Below, piece by piece: positions 5,154-5,287 of a stretch of DNA of 5,287 nucleotides (its first letter is position 1; each line of letters starts with the position of its first letter). Source of the stretch: JAGMDK01 sp023128695 (GTDB lineage Bacteria; Planctomycetota; Phycisphaerae; UBA1845; Fen-1342); NCBI GenBank assembly GCA_030628805.1, contig DAOVQG010000322.1, positions 1 through 5,287 of the forward strand. Direction: 5' to 3'. Made by a program: the position numbers and the translations under genes. Under the pieces are notes generated by a model. The model was not told the origin of the DNA. It was given only the letters and a program-made list of their open reading frames with translations, and ran no database searches.

Positions 5154-5287
5154 AAAATGTAGCGGCCGGGCTCCGTACCGGCCGTCTCACCGGCTGGAAG
5201 CCGGTGCCACACAATGTAGCGGCCGGGCTCCGTACCGGCCGTCCCACCGGCTGGAAGCCGGTGCCACACAATGTAGCGGCCGGGCCC
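5154..5287. repeat. Tandem array of the two-hairpin element, 57-bp subfamily, inverted relative to the left array
   Basis: Units start at 5156 and 5213, and a third begins at 5270 and leaves the window. Hairpin A is CACCGGCT / GGA / AGCCGGTG (5188-5206). Hairpin B uses the same CGGCCGG and CCGGCCG arms as the left array. Units differ by one base in the spacer (CTCACC versus CCCACC), and the third unit shows the GGGCCC variant also seen in the left array. The period is 57 rather than 60 bp because the linker is 3 bp shorter. The inner ends of both arrays share AAAATGTAGCGGCC, which probably marks the element boundary. Confidence 0.95.

Noticed and set aside
4979..5269. 97-residue N-terminal extension of the secreted protein
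   Set aside because: Part of it is repeat-encoded (19-residue periodicity). It would bury the signal peptide, and a strong Shine-Dalgarno supports 4978.

Overview
The window looks like a chromosomal piece of a GC-rich bacterium, most likely a planctomycete (Phycisphaerae-like or a related uncultured lineage). This is an inference from three things: a secreted protein ending in the paired EF-hand (dockerin-like) tail common in that phylum, a GH13_8-type (eukaryote-like) branching enzyme, and many GC-rich palindromic and short tandem intergenic repeats. No RNA gene, CRISPR array, transposase or phage gene is visible.

Layout. 1-240: four tandem copies of a 60-bp two-hairpin unit. 764 down to the left edge (minus): the N-terminal part of a glycogen branching enzyme (glgB), whose reading frame runs into the repeat array exactly at the linker before the catalytic barrel and stays open to the edge. 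765-986: divergent intergenic region with two inverted arrays of the heptad GATTGAC, forming a perfect 32-bp inverted repeat. 987-2168 (plus): an ApgM-family phosphomutase. 2246-2904 (plus): a TATAAT box, then an overlapping mntA-hepT toxin-antitoxin pair with visibly lower GC. 2905-3124: convergent intergenic region with REP-like palindromes. 3125-4978 (minus): an exported, probably carbohydrate-active protein with a dockerin-like tail. 4979-5287: its leader region, then a second array of the two-hairpin element (57-bp unit), inverted relative to the left one.

Functional picture. GlgB (glycogen branching) and ApgM (lower glycolysis, or homoserine phosphorylation by the alternative proposal) are housekeeping-type genes transcribed divergently. 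The MntA-HepT pair is a self-contained AMPylase/HEPN ribonuclease toxin-antitoxin module. The secreted protein is an independent gene, probably for polysaccharide breakdown. I see no new multi-gene system. The most interesting content is the repeat biology: an element that enters the glgB frame without a stop, a base-pair covariation between its two subfamilies that supports a conserved hairpin, and the inverted placement of arrays around a 4.9-kb segment.
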